A stretch of DNA of 64,000 nt from Parabacteroides goldsteinii DSM 19448 = WAL 12034 (lineage in GTDB: Bacteria; Bacteroidota; Bacteroidia; Bacteroidales; Tannerellaceae). A model generated the notes under the pieces. It made no database searches and was not told the DNA's origin. It saw only the letters and a list, made by a program, of their open reading frames with translations. The position numbers and the translations under genes were made by a program. How positions within the stretch are numbered: position 1 is the first letter of the stretch; each line of letters begins with the position of its first letter. Below are positions 18,612 through 26,967 of the stretch, piece by piece. Location of the stretch: positions 62,001 through 126,000 of the forward strand of contig NZ_KQ033912.1 in NCBI RefSeq assembly GCF_000969835.1. The letters are read 5' to 3'.

Positions 18612-21044
18612 CTAAAAATGTATCATTGTCAACTGCACCATAATACTTCCAATGATACCACACAAAGCCCCTGTCGCATTAGCTCTTCGTGTAATCATTC
18701 CGAGCAAGAACAATCCTCCCAGACTGCCCAAAATGATTCCCAGTATTTTATTGAATTCATCCCATAACGAGTTAATATCCCAGGTAGCCATCAGGTAAGC
18801 GAAAAAAATTCCGGCCGCTCCCAATAACATCGTAGCAATCTTAGCCACCTTCAAATCGACCTTGTGGTGATTTATTTTTGAATGAATGTCGGTCACATAG
18901 GCTGTCGCTGCTGAATTCATGCTACTGCTCAATGTTGACATGGCAGCAGCTAAAATCCCGGAAACCAACAGACCGACCACTCCCTGCGGTAACTCGGAAT
19001 AAATATACCAGGGGAGAATCGCATCTCCGTCAGAAACAGTTATGCTGAGTTCTAGCGGGTTGTGTTTATAATAAACATATAATACCGTCCCGACAAAGAA
19101 AAACAGCAATGTGGCAGGAATAGTCAATACGGCATTTGTCAATACACTTTTCCGGGCCTGCTTTTCCGTTCCGGTTGTCATATAACGCTGAACCATCGTT
19201 TGATCGGTACCATAAGTCGTCAGGTTTGTAAAAAATGTAGCAATCAAAACCGTCCATAATGTAGATTGTTTCAAATTGAAATCAAAACTGCCCAGAGAGA
19301 ATTTGTTATCGACAGCGGCTTCACGGACAATACCGGAAAATCCTTCCGGGATATTAAATACCGCCACAATCACAACCAATATCGCCCCTCCCAACAGGAT
19401 CACCACCTGCAAAGCGTCTGTCCAGACCACCGCTTCGATGCCGCCTATCATCGTATAAATCAGACTTAAAACACCCATCAAACCAATACATAAAAATATA
19501 TTGAAACCGGTTATCACATTCAATGCTATTGCAGGAAGATACATGACAATCCCCATTCGACCGACCTGAAACAAAATGAAAGCAAGGCTACAAATTACCC
19601 GGATCAACGAATTAAAACGTAATTCCAAATATTCATACGCTGTCGTAACATTCAGTTTACGATAAAAGGGAATGAACAAATAGAGTATCACCGGTACGAC
19701 CATTAATATACCGACATTAACCAGCATATAACTCCAATCGGAAGCATAGGCTTTTGCCGGTATCGACATAAATGTTATCGCACTCAGACTAGTACCGAAA
19801 ATACTCAATCCCACCGCCCACCAAGGCAATCGTCCCCCTCCTTTAAAATAATCTTCCGTATTTTTCTGCCTCTTTGAAAAATAGTAACCGATCCATGCCA
19901 ACAATGCAAAATAGATACCGATCACTGCAATATTCAAAAATCCCAGCTTTTTCTCAAACGGGATAATTTCCCCTTGTACTATTTCAGGTGTACGGATTCC
20001 CGGTTTCACTTCACCGCTTGTAATATAAAAAGCGTTATCTTTTTTTGCAATACTGGTCGTTACCGGAAGAATATAAGGAGATATTTCTCTTTCTACCAAT
20101 GTATTTGTAATCGTATGATACAGCCTTACCCTGTTATCAAAACCGGGATGATCGGCAGAACCGGGAATCAATTGCGGAACACCTCCAAACAATAGGATAT
20201 GATTAATCCCGGTTGGCAAAGCAGTCCCAGCCATCACAGGAAACTGCCGGTCTAATTTCTTCCAGCTTTTCATCCGCGGATTATAAACGAATCCGTCAGT
20301 CAGCACTTTCACTGTTCCGTCTGTCTGGTAGTTTCTGCCGCTGAACAGATAAAAACATTTATCAAACCCATCACTCTGTACGGCAGATACAGCGTAACCT
20401 CTAGGCTCTCCCGGCCATGTAGCAAGTTCCTGCCATCCTTTTTTCAGGTCTGAAAGATCTAATTTATAAAAATGGCCGGTTGCAGCCTGTTCTTTCATAC
20501 TGACTTGTCCCCCTGCCACATAGATACAGTTATTTAAAAGGGCACCGGTCGCATTTGCCAAAGGGACAGGCAACGCAGGCCAGGATAATGACAATTCTAT
20601 TTGCCGGTTCTTTTTCCGGATAAGAAAAACATCCTTATAACACTGAATGGAATCACATCCACCGATGCACAGCAAACCTCCCGGTAACTCGACAGACAGA
20701 CCATAAGCCCGGGAGTCTGGTAAGACCTCTTCTGCTATTTCCCATGTAGCAGATGAATCTTTTGCATCAATATAATAGATGGTATTCCACCATTCCTTCG
20801 TTCCTCCCTCCCAGGGCATCGCTTCCGGAAAATTAGCACCGCCTGCAATGACTAACGTATTTCCAATAAAGCCGGAAAAAGCACCTGCCACTCCGATATT
20901 GGGTTCATTATCGACAGCAGGAAGGCACAAAGAGTTACTCCATTCTATCTTATCACGGGATAGAGGGGATAATGCCAAAACCTGATGAGAAACAGACAAG
21001 CAAAATAAAAAGAAAATGAGTTTTTTTATAGTATCGTAGATCAT
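18612..21044 (-). CDS. NanM-like mutarotase fused to a sodium:solute symporter
   Basis: 810 residues. After a signal peptide (residues 1-24), residues 25-365 form a kelch-type propeller of the cyclically permuted N-acetylneuraminate mutarotase family (blades such as LVIAGGANFPEAMPWEGG, and GGVPQLIPGS). From about residue 375 comes a sodium:solute symporter (SSS) domain with GYYFSKRQKNTEDYF, GLSIFGTSLSAITFMSIPAK and about 13 membrane helices. The kelch part should sit in the periplasm, converting alpha-Neu5Ac to the beta anomer right at the mouth of the importer. It lies 21 bases after the GntR gene and 148 bases before nanA. The fusion is coherent, with no frameshift. Confidence 0.88.
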   Translation of the reverse strand: MIYDTIKKLIFFLFCLSVSHQVLALSPLSRDKIEWSNSLCLPAVDNEPNIGVAGAFSGFIGNTLVIAGGANFPEAMPWEGGTKEWWNTIYYIDAKDSSATWEIAEEVLPDSRAYGLSVELPGGLLCIGGCDSIQCYKDVFLIRKKNRQIELSLSWPALPVPLANATGALLNNCIYVAGGQVSMKEQAATGHFYKLDLSDLKKGWQELATWPGEPRGYAVSAVQSDGFDKCFYLFSGRNYQTDGTVKVLTDGFVYNPRMKSWKKLDRQFPVMAGTALPTGINHILLFGGVPQLIPGSADHPGFDNRVRLYHTITNTLVEREISPYILPVTTSIAKKDNAFYITSGEVKPGIRTPEIVQGEIIPFEKKLGFLNIAVIGIYFALLAWIGYYFSKRQKNTEDYFKGGGRLPWWAVGLSIFGTSLSAITFMSIPAKAYASDWSYMLVNVGILMVVPVILYLFIPFYRKLNVTTAYEYLELRFNSLIRVICSLAFILFQVGRMGIVMYLPAIALNVITGFNIFLCIGLMGVLSLIYTMIGGIEAVVWTDALQVVILLGGAILVVIVAVFNIPEGFSGIVREAAVDNKFSLGSFDFNLKQSTLWTVLIATFFTNLTTYGTDQTMVQRYMTTGTEKQARKSVLTNAVLTIPATLLFFFVGTVLYVYYKHNPLELSITVSDGDAILPWYIYSELPQGVVGLLVSGILAAAMSTLSSSMNSAATAYVTDIHSKINHHKVDLKVAKIATMLLGAAGIFFAYLMATWDINSLWDEFNKILGIILGSLGGLFLLGMITRRANATGALCGIIGSIMVQLTMIHF

Positions 21045-21065
21045 TTAAAGGTTGTTTTTCAAATG

Positions 21066-21779
21066 CTATACTCTATTATTCATAAATATTTTATACACGG
21101 CAAAATGTTTCTCCAACGCCCTACGGAAACCTTCTTCATCTTTTTTCTTTATAAACTCAAGCAGATCTTCATGAGTCACAATCTCTCCTTTTTCCTTCAT
21201 CTCTATATTGATCGGCTCTAACAGGTCTTTGAATTTATCTTTTACAAAGACCATCACAGGGTGAATAATTCCCTGAAATTCAGAAATAGTTCTATTTCCT
21301 GTTATCTCATAAAGTTTTGCATGAAAAGTAAATTCGCTGACCGGTGCATATTCATTATTTTCAAACATTACTCCCATCTTCACGATCTCTTCAAGCTCGG
21401 CTATATCTTCAGAAGTTATATTTCTGAAAAGGTCACTACAAATACCTATTTCCAAAGCTATTCTAAAACCCAATATATCAAACAAAGATTCTTCACTTAA
21501 AATACGAGGATCGACGACCCGTTTCATTCCTCCCAATATGGAAGGTTCTGTTAAAATCATCCCACGCCGTGTGCGTGATTCAATCATACCCATCATTTTC
21601 AGACGACTGAGTGCCTCTCTCAACACATTACGGGCTACACCTAAAGTAGCCGCCAACTCTAATTCGTTAGGGATCGGATCACCTGTACGCAAATCATTGT
21701 TCTTAAAGTAATTAAGCAACTTATCTTCTACCTGATCCACCAGAGTTACAGATTGATTGTATATTTTTAGTTTGTCCAT
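21066..21779 (-). CDS. GntR/FadR-family (FCD) regulator, NanR-like
   Basis: 237 residues. An N-terminal winged helix (about 10-80, ELAATLGVARNVLREALSRLK) is followed by an all-helical FCD domain (about 90-230) with the Asp/His residues that bind a metal and effector in this family (EFTFHAKLYEITGN; HEDLLEFIKKKD). It is the first gene of the sialic acid operon, so it likely represses the operon and itself until sialic acid or a catabolite binds. A palindrome fitting the FadR-type operator rule lies 36 bases upstream of its start. The effector is inferred from context only. Confidence 0.85.
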   Translation of the reverse strand: MDKLKIYNQSVTLVDQVEDKLLNYFKNNDLRTGDPIPNELELAATLGVARNVLREALSRLKMMGMIESRTRRGMILTEPSILGGMKRVVDPRILSEESLFDILGFRIALEIGICSDLFRNITSEDIAELEEIVKMGVMFENNEYAPVSEFTFHAKLYEITGNRTISEFQGIIHPVMVFVKDKFKDLLEPINIEMKEKGEIVTHEDLLEFIKKKDEEGFRRALEKHFAVYKIFMNNRV

Positions 21780-21815
21780 ATATATTAATTTGAGGTTTAT
21801 AATACTATTAATCCT

Positions 21816-21830
21816 ATTTGTCTGACAAAT
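21816..21830. promoter_or_regulatory. Candidate operator of the sialic acid operon regulator
   Basis: ATTTGTC-T-GACAAAT is a perfect 7-bp palindrome around one base. Its core TTGTCTGACAA fits the TnGTnnnACnA rule of FadR-subfamily GntR operators. It overlaps a -7-like element on the minus strand (TTAATTTG, 21826-21833), so binding would block transcription of the operon. Confidence 0.6.
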
Positions 21831-22127
21831 TAATGTATTATTTATTTAACAAACAAACATAAATTATCATTTAACTATATTTTACTACATATTACATTAC
21901 TCAAACACTTACATCCCTATAGATTTTCATTACAACATTATGACAATATCATATATAACAATACAACTTTCTCATATATTATGATATAACATTCTCATAA
22001 TATATGCGATTATAATATCATAACATATGATACTTTTATAAATAAGGAACAAACTGTACGGAACCCTTTACTCCCGTTTTTTAGCATTATAAATACAGGA
22101 TTTTTCCATATAGTAAAGAAAATAACG

Positions 22128-22135
22128 TATCTTCG
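22128..22135 (+). promoter_or_regulatory. -7-like element for the DUF308 gene
   Basis: TATCTTCG differs from TAnnTTTG at one position. It lies 33 bases before the ATG at 22169, which argues against the upstream in-frame ATG at 22136. Confidence 0.4.
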
Positions 22136-22168
22136 TTGTTATATAAAGAAAAACAAAAGAATATCCAT

Positions 22169-22687
22169 ATGAAAAGAATCAACAACTCAGTCTTACGCAG
22201 TGCGTTTGCCATGATTTTAGGATTTGTATTGGTCTTATGGCCGGAAGCAGCTGTCACCTATCTGGTTATTACTATCGGTATCTGCTTTATTATACCTGGT
22301 ATATTTTCTCTACTGAATTATTTCACCCGGGAAAAGGTAGAAGGGGAACCCTCCCCCATGTTTCCGATAGACGGAGCCGGAAGCATTTTGTTTGGGGCAT
22401 GGCTTGTTATCATGCCGGAATTTTTTGTTAATATATTAATGTATATCCTGGGAGCCTTATTAGTAATTGCCGGAGTCCAGCAAATCGCGATGCTTGTTTC
22501 AGCCCGCAAATGGAGTATGGTGCCGTTCGGCTTCTATGTAATGCCGGCCCTGATCTTACTGACAGGCATCATGATCATTGCCTATCCGTTCGGGGCCGCC
22601 GCTAATACATTTGTGATCTTTGGCGTTGCCAGCATTTTCTATGGTATAATAGAATTAATCAACTGGTATAAATTCCGCCAAAGATGA
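22169..22687 (+). CDS. DUF308/HdeD-family membrane protein
   Basis: 172 residues with six hydrophobic helices in three pairs, the pattern of the DUF308 (HdeD) family. Typical elements are FAMILGFVLVLWPEAAVTYLV and the repeated GAWLVIMPEFFVNILMYILG and GIMIIAYPFGA. HdeD helps acid stress survival in Escherichia coli, but most family members have no known function. I take the ATG at 22169 because the likely promoter leaves no room for the upstream one. It is convergent with the AraC gene, with only six bases between them and no terminator. Confidence 0.75.
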   Translation: MKRINNSVLRSAFAMILGFVLVLWPEAAVTYLVITIGICFIIPGIFSLLNYFTREKVEGEPSPMFPIDGAGSILFGAWLVIMPEFFVNILMYILGALLVIAGVQQIAMLVSARKWSMVPFGFYVMPALILLTGIMIIAYPFGAAANTFVIFGVASIFYGIIELINWYKFRQR

Positions 22688-22693
22688 AAAGAA

Positions 22694-23596
22694 TCAGGAT
22701 TTGCGGTATTCCATCGGGGAAATACCCATATGCTTCTTAAAGAATTTTCCAAATGTAGACTGATCGGAAAAATGCAGCATATCGGCTACCTGTTGCACGG
22801 TCGCCTGCGGGGCTTTCAGCAGGATCTTTGCTTCGACGATCAACGCATCGTCAATCCACTTATTAGCAGATTTTCCGGTCAGTTCCTTTAATATCAAGGA
22901 CAAATATTGCGGAGTTATAAACAGTTTTTCCGCATAGAATGTAACTACATGCTGCTCTTTGCAATGTTCGAACAACAATTGAAGGAATTGCTCGAACAGT
23001 TCCTCCTTTCGGGAAAGGGCAGGCATCAGCAAACCATCCTTCTTGCCCATGAAAATGTTGGCTATTTCCAGCAGAAACCCGACAAACGCATTCTGCATTA
23101 CCTCTTTCTGAAAAAAATGCGTCCGGTTCTTTATTTTACTTCTCAACAATTCTATGTAATTATCTACCAGTTCTGTCTCCTGGGCTTCAAAAGTCGTACA
23201 TGGATTCTTCCTTAGCTGCATATAATTAGCCATCGAAGGACTGCGCTTGGCCGTGTTGCATTCATCCAGAAACTCACGTGAAATAACCAGTAACTTTCCT
23301 TTAAATCCTTTGCTGACCTTGTTAAGCTGTATCGTATGCGTCGGCATAATGATAGTAAAACTATTCGCTCCAATAGTATAAGGAACATAGTCGAGGGCTA
23401 TTTCCGAAGAGCCTTCCAACACCAATACCATCAACAATGCATCCAACCGCATCGGCATCGTATGATCTTGTACATCCTGATCGTCCAATTCACTGTGTCC
23501 GTCAATATCTGCGATCAAAAAAATATCCTGGAAGCTGTCGCGGATGATGATACCTTTATTCAATTCCGCAAACTTTATTAAAGGAAGATTCTCCAT
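22694..23596 (-). CDS. AraC-family transcriptional regulator
   Basis: 300 residues. An N-terminal cupin-like sensor part (about 1-170) precedes the double helix-turn-helix of AraC/XylS regulators (about 200-300): AEKLFITPQYLSLILKELTG for the first helix-turn-helix and VADMLHFSDQSTFGKFFKKHMG for the second. It is divergent from the TetR gene and convergent with the DUF308 gene. A -7 element (23630-23637) is well placed. The ligand and targets are not evident; the neighbouring efflux operon is one candidate target. Confidence 0.88.
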   Translation of the reverse strand: MENLPLIKFAELNKGIIIRDSFQDIFLIADIDGHSELDDQDVQDHTMPMRLDALLMVLVLEGSSEIALDYVPYTIGANSFTIIMPTHTIQLNKVSKGFKGKLLVISREFLDECNTAKRSPSMANYMQLRKNPCTTFEAQETELVDNYIELLRSKIKNRTHFFQKEVMQNAFVGFLLEIANIFMGKKDGLLMPALSRKEELFEQFLQLLFEHCKEQHVVTFYAEKLFITPQYLSLILKELTGKSANKWIDDALIVEAKILLKAPQATVQQVADMLHFSDQSTFGKFFKKHMGISPMEYRKS

Positions 23597-23629
23597 AATT
23601 TTATATTTTACTCATCATTATAGTCACCA

Positions 23630-23637
23630 CAAAGATA
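23630..23637 (-). promoter_or_regulatory. -7 element for the AraC gene
   Basis: On the minus strand this is TATCTTTG, an exact TAnnTTTG match, with a TTG-containing -33 candidate near 23657-23659 and the start codon 33 bases downstream. Confidence 0.55.
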
Positions 23638-23765
23638 AGTATTGTTTATAATTCCACAAGAGATATGTTTCATTTTTTACCAATATAGACATCTTCTCCA
23701 CCTAAAAGACTTTGTTTTTTAAAAGCATCTTTCGTTTCAGACCAATCCTGTAACAGAATAAACCT

Positions 23766-23795
23766 TTTGAGTTTTCTAAAATAGACAGACCTTTG
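23766..23795 (+). promoter_or_regulatory. Promoter of the TetR-efflux operon
   Basis: TTTG at 23766-23769 and GACCTTTG at 23788-23795 (one mismatch to TAnnTTTG) are separated by 18 bases. The TetR start codon follows 37 bases later. Confidence 0.5.
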
Positions 23796-23832
23796 TCACC
23801 GAGCATAGTACAGATGATTCAAAAAAATATAT

Positions 23833-24450
23833 ATGACAAAGGAACAAGTAATGACGACGGCATTGGATATGTTCTCACAATACGGAATAAAAAGTGTGAG
23901 CATGGACGATATTGCCCGGAATACAGGTATTTCAAAGCGAACGATTTATGAATTCTTCGAAGATAAGGAGACTTTATTGCAGGAAGCGATAAAGTACCAC
24001 AACAACACTATGCGGAAAATACTTAGTGAACTGGAAAAAGGACCGTTTACGGCTCTTGACGTTTTCGTCCTTTTTTACGAAGAATTCATGAAACATCCCC
24101 GCTGGTATATCAAAAGATATTACGATGATCTGAAACGCTATCCCAAAGCAGTGGAACAGGCAGAAAAAGACAAAGCCGATTTTACAACAAGATGCATCAA
24201 GCTCCTGAACCGCGGCGGAAAAGAGGGTGTTTTCCAGAAAGACCTGAATATCGAGATATTGGCTTTGCTGGCAAAAGAACAACTGAAAATGATCCAACCG
24301 TCAAAAGCGTTTGTAAACCATTCGGTGACAGAAGTATTCCAGACGGTACTGTTTACTTTTCTCCGGGGTATCTGCACAGAGAAAGGTATGGTGATTTTAG
24401 AGCGTTACGCCTTGAAACATTCGTACGATATGTTGTCAAGAAAGGAATAA
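23833..24450 (+). CDS. TetR/AcrR-family transcriptional regulator
   Basis: 205 residues. The N-terminal DNA-binding domain is typical (ALDMFSQYGIKSVSMDDIA, then TGISKRTIYEFFEDKETLL, about residues 8-52); the C-terminal ligand domain is not recognisable by sequence. It is followed after 32 bases by a TolC-type gene and then by the membrane-fusion and RND genes, so it is almost surely the local repressor of that pump. The steroid-modifying genes further down the same strand make a bile acid or steroid ligand plausible, but this is inference. Confidence 0.88.
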   Translation: MTKEQVMTTALDMFSQYGIKSVSMDDIARNTGISKRTIYEFFEDKETLLQEAIKYHNNTMRKILSELEKGPFTALDVFVLFYEEFMKHPRWYIKRYYDDLKRYPKAVEQAEKDKADFTTRCIKLLNRGGKEGVFQKDLNIEILALLAKEQLKMIQPSKAFVNHSVTEVFQTVLFTFLRGICTEKGMVILERYALKHSYDMLSRKE

Positions 24451-24482
24451 TACAGAATTATATTCAAATCAAATCTATTTAA

Positions 24483-25892
24483 ATGGAACGAGTATTTATT
24501 AGCAAAAAGAGGATGTGGATGGTTGTGATGTTGCTACCTTCTCTATTCTTTTCCACCGTCAAAGCACAGGAAGTCCTGACGCTCGACCTGGAAAAAGCAC
24601 TGGAGATTGCGCTGAGTGAAAACCCGACCGTGAAAGTCGCAGACAAGGAAATCGAAAAGAAAAAGTATGCACAGAAAGGTTCCTATGCTGCTCTGTTCCC
24701 TCAGGTCAGTTTTACAGCTGACTACACCAGGACATTGAAAAAACAGGTAATGTATATGGACGGTTTCGATATGGGCAGTGGTGAAGGTTCAGGAGAAACA
24801 GGAGGAGCCGGAGGATCAGCCGGTATGGAAAGTATCGATATGAGCAAAGGTATCGAAGTGGGCCGTGATAACAACTGGACTACCGGTTTCAACGCATCCA
24901 TGCCGCTTGTGAACGCAACATTATGGAAAAGCCTCAGCATCTCAGCATTAGATGTGGAATTATCTATCGAACAGGCACGATCTTCCAAAATATCTATGGT
25001 AAATCAGGTTAAGAAGAGCTTCTATGCCGTGTTACTGGCAAACGATTCTTACCGGGTTTTCAAGGAAAGCTACGATAATGCCATGGAAAACTACCTGGAT
25101 ATTAAGAAGAAGTATGAACAGGGAACAGTGGCCGAATATGACCTGATTCGTGCAGACGTTACAGTCAAGAACAGCGAACCGAATATGCTTCAGGCTGAAA
25201 ACTCGCTGGTACTGGCCAAGTGGCAGTTGAAAGCTCTTATGGGAATGGACCTGGAGCAAGAGATCGATTGTACAGGGCAATTAGCCGATTTCGAATCGGT
25301 CCTTTTTGCCGATTATATAGCAACAGACACGACACTGACTGCCAACTCTGATTTGAAACAGATCGATCTGCAAGCACAACAATTGAAGAAAACATTGCTC
25401 ATGCAGAAATTCGATTATCTGCCGACGTTATCACTGACAGGCATGTATCAGTGGAATGCCATGAACAACGATTTCAAATTTAAGAATTACAACTGGACTC
25501 CCTATTCGATCATAGGTGTATCGCTTTCAATTCCGATCTTCTCCGGAGGTAGTAAATATCATACTATCAAACAGACGCAAGTGTCCATCCACCAGATGGA
25601 TCTGCAACGAGAAGACACGAAACGTAACCTGCAATTGGCTGTAAAACAGTATCTGGATAACATGAAAACCTGTGTAAAACAATTCGATGCCGCCCAAAAG
25701 GGAGTCGAACAAGCCAACAGAGGATATAAGATTGCCCAGAAACGTTACGACACCGGCGGCGGTACATTGCTTGAAATGAATGATGCAGAACTGGCGCTGA
25801 CACAGGCGAAATTGAATCTTAACCAGTCCATCTATAATTATATGGTCGCTAAATCGGATATGGAAAAAGTCTTAGGTCAAGAAACGTATTAA
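24483..25892 (+). CDS. TolC-family outer-membrane efflux protein
   Basis: 469 residues with a cleavable signal peptide (VKAQ, residue 29) and the two repeated coiled-coil/beta halves of the OEP family (for example SFYAVLLANDSYRVFKESYD and KQYLDNMKTCVKQFDAAQKG, ending near TLLEMNDAELALTQAKLNL). It forms the outer-membrane tunnel of the tripartite pump with the next two products. A Gly/Ser-rich insert at about residues 98-116 lies where the first extracellular or barrel strand region is expected, which is unusual. No lipobox is present. Confidence 0.9.
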   Translation: MERVFISKKRMWMVVMLLPSLFFSTVKAQEVLTLDLEKALEIALSENPTVKVADKEIEKKKYAQKGSYAALFPQVSFTADYTRTLKKQVMYMDGFDMGSGEGSGETGGAGGSAGMESIDMSKGIEVGRDNNWTTGFNASMPLVNATLWKSLSISALDVELSIEQARSSKISMVNQVKKSFYAVLLANDSYRVFKESYDNAMENYLDIKKKYEQGTVAEYDLIRADVTVKNSEPNMLQAENSLVLAKWQLKALMGMDLEQEIDCTGQLADFESVLFADYIATDTTLTANSDLKQIDLQAQQLKKTLLMQKFDYLPTLSLTGMYQWNAMNNDFKFKNYNWTPYSIIGVSLSIPIFSGGSKYHTIKQTQVSIHQMDLQREDTKRNLQLAVKQYLDNMKTCVKQFDAAQKGVEQANRGYKIAQKRYDTGGGTLLEMNDAELALTQAKLNLNQSIYNYMVAKSDMEKVLGQETY

Positions 25893-25931
25893 GAAACAAG
25901 TATGAGTACAAAAATAAAAACAGTTTACAAT

Positions 25932-26954
25932 ATGAAAACACGTGAAATGCTGAAAGTTATCCCACTTATTACATTAGCCCTGCTGATGTCATGTTCGGGT
26001 GAAAAGAAGGACGCAGCGACAGATACCCATGATGAAAAAGTAAAAGTGAAGATAGAGCAGGTATCCTCTCAGGATGTAGACCAGATAGCAGATTTTACTG
26101 CAACAGTAGAGGCCAATATAAAGAATAATATCGCACCTCAGTCGCCGGTTCGTATTGCGAAGCTGTTTGCCGAAGTTGGCGATCATGTAAAAGAGGGTCA
26201 GGTACTTGTCAAAATGGACGAAACAAACCTGCAACAGGCAAAGATCCAACTGGACAACCAGGAAATCGAGTTCAACCGTATCGACGAACTTTATAAAGTA
26301 GGCGGTGCCTCCAAATCGGCCTGGGATGCCCAGAAAACTCAGTTGGACGTAAGCCGTGCCAGCTATAAGAACTTGCAGGAGAACACACAGCTGTTAAGCC
26401 CGATAAGCGGTATCATCACTGCCCGTAATTATGACAGCGGCGATATGTACAGCGGTGGAGAACCGATCTATACGGTTGAACAAATCCGTCCGGTCAAACT
26501 ATTTGTAAACGTATCCGAAAGCTATTTTACAGATGTAAAAAAAGGAAACGAAGTGGACATCAAACTCGATGTATACGGTGACGAAGTATTCAAAGGCAAA
26601 GTAAGCCTGGTCTATCCGACCATCGACGCTTCAACCCGCACCTTCCCTGTTGAGATCAAGATTGTCAACACTGATGAGCGCGTCCGCCCGGGAATGTTCG
26701 CCCGTGCAACCATGAACTTCGGTACACTCAACCACGTTGTTGCTCCGGATCAGGCGATTGTTAAACAATCCGGATCAGGCGACCGCTACATCTATGTGTA
26801 CAAAAACGGAAAAGTATCCTATCAAAAGATAGAATTGGGACGTCGTATGGGTAACAAATACGAAATCGTATCAGGCGTAGAAAACGGAGACCACGTGGTA
26901 ATTACCGGTCAGAACCGTTTGACTAATGGAATGGAAGTTGAAATTGACAAGTAA
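25932..26954 (+). CDS. RND efflux periplasmic adaptor (membrane-fusion protein), lipoprotein
   Basis: 340 residues from the ATG at 25932, chosen because it gives a lipoprotein signal (ALLMSC); an in-frame ATG 30 bases upstream gives a poor signal. HlyD/AcrA layout: lipoyl-like halves (FAEVGDHVKEGQVLVKMDE and the later LLSPISGIITARNYDSGD), a short helical hairpin between them, a beta-barrel domain (VKLFVNVSESYFTDVKKG) and a membrane-proximal domain. It bridges the RND pump to TolC. It lies 40 bases after the TolC gene and 13 before the RND gene. Confidence 0.9.
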   Translation: MKTREMLKVIPLITLALLMSCSGEKKDAATDTHDEKVKVKIEQVSSQDVDQIADFTATVEANIKNNIAPQSPVRIAKLFAEVGDHVKEGQVLVKMDETNLQQAKIQLDNQEIEFNRIDELYKVGGASKSAWDAQKTQLDVSRASYKNLQENTQLLSPISGIITARNYDSGDMYSGGEPIYTVEQIRPVKLFVNVSESYFTDVKKGNEVDIKLDVYGDEVFKGKVSLVYPTIDASTRTFPVEIKIVNTDERVRPGMFARATMNFGTLNHVVAPDQAIVKQSGSGDRYIYVYKNGKVSYQKIELGRRMGNKYEIVSGVENGDHVVITGQNRLTNGMEVEIDK

Positions 26955-26967
26955 GAAATAAAAGTAT

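Larger units (their letters stand above)
21780..22168. other. Divergent intergenic region, AT-rich
   Basis: 389 bases between the divergent GntR and DUF308 genes. It contains the candidate GntR operator (21816-21830), a 12-bp inverted repeat (21973-21984 with 21995-22006, 10-base loop) and a -7-like element for the plus-strand gene. I see no gene in it. Confidence 0.7.
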
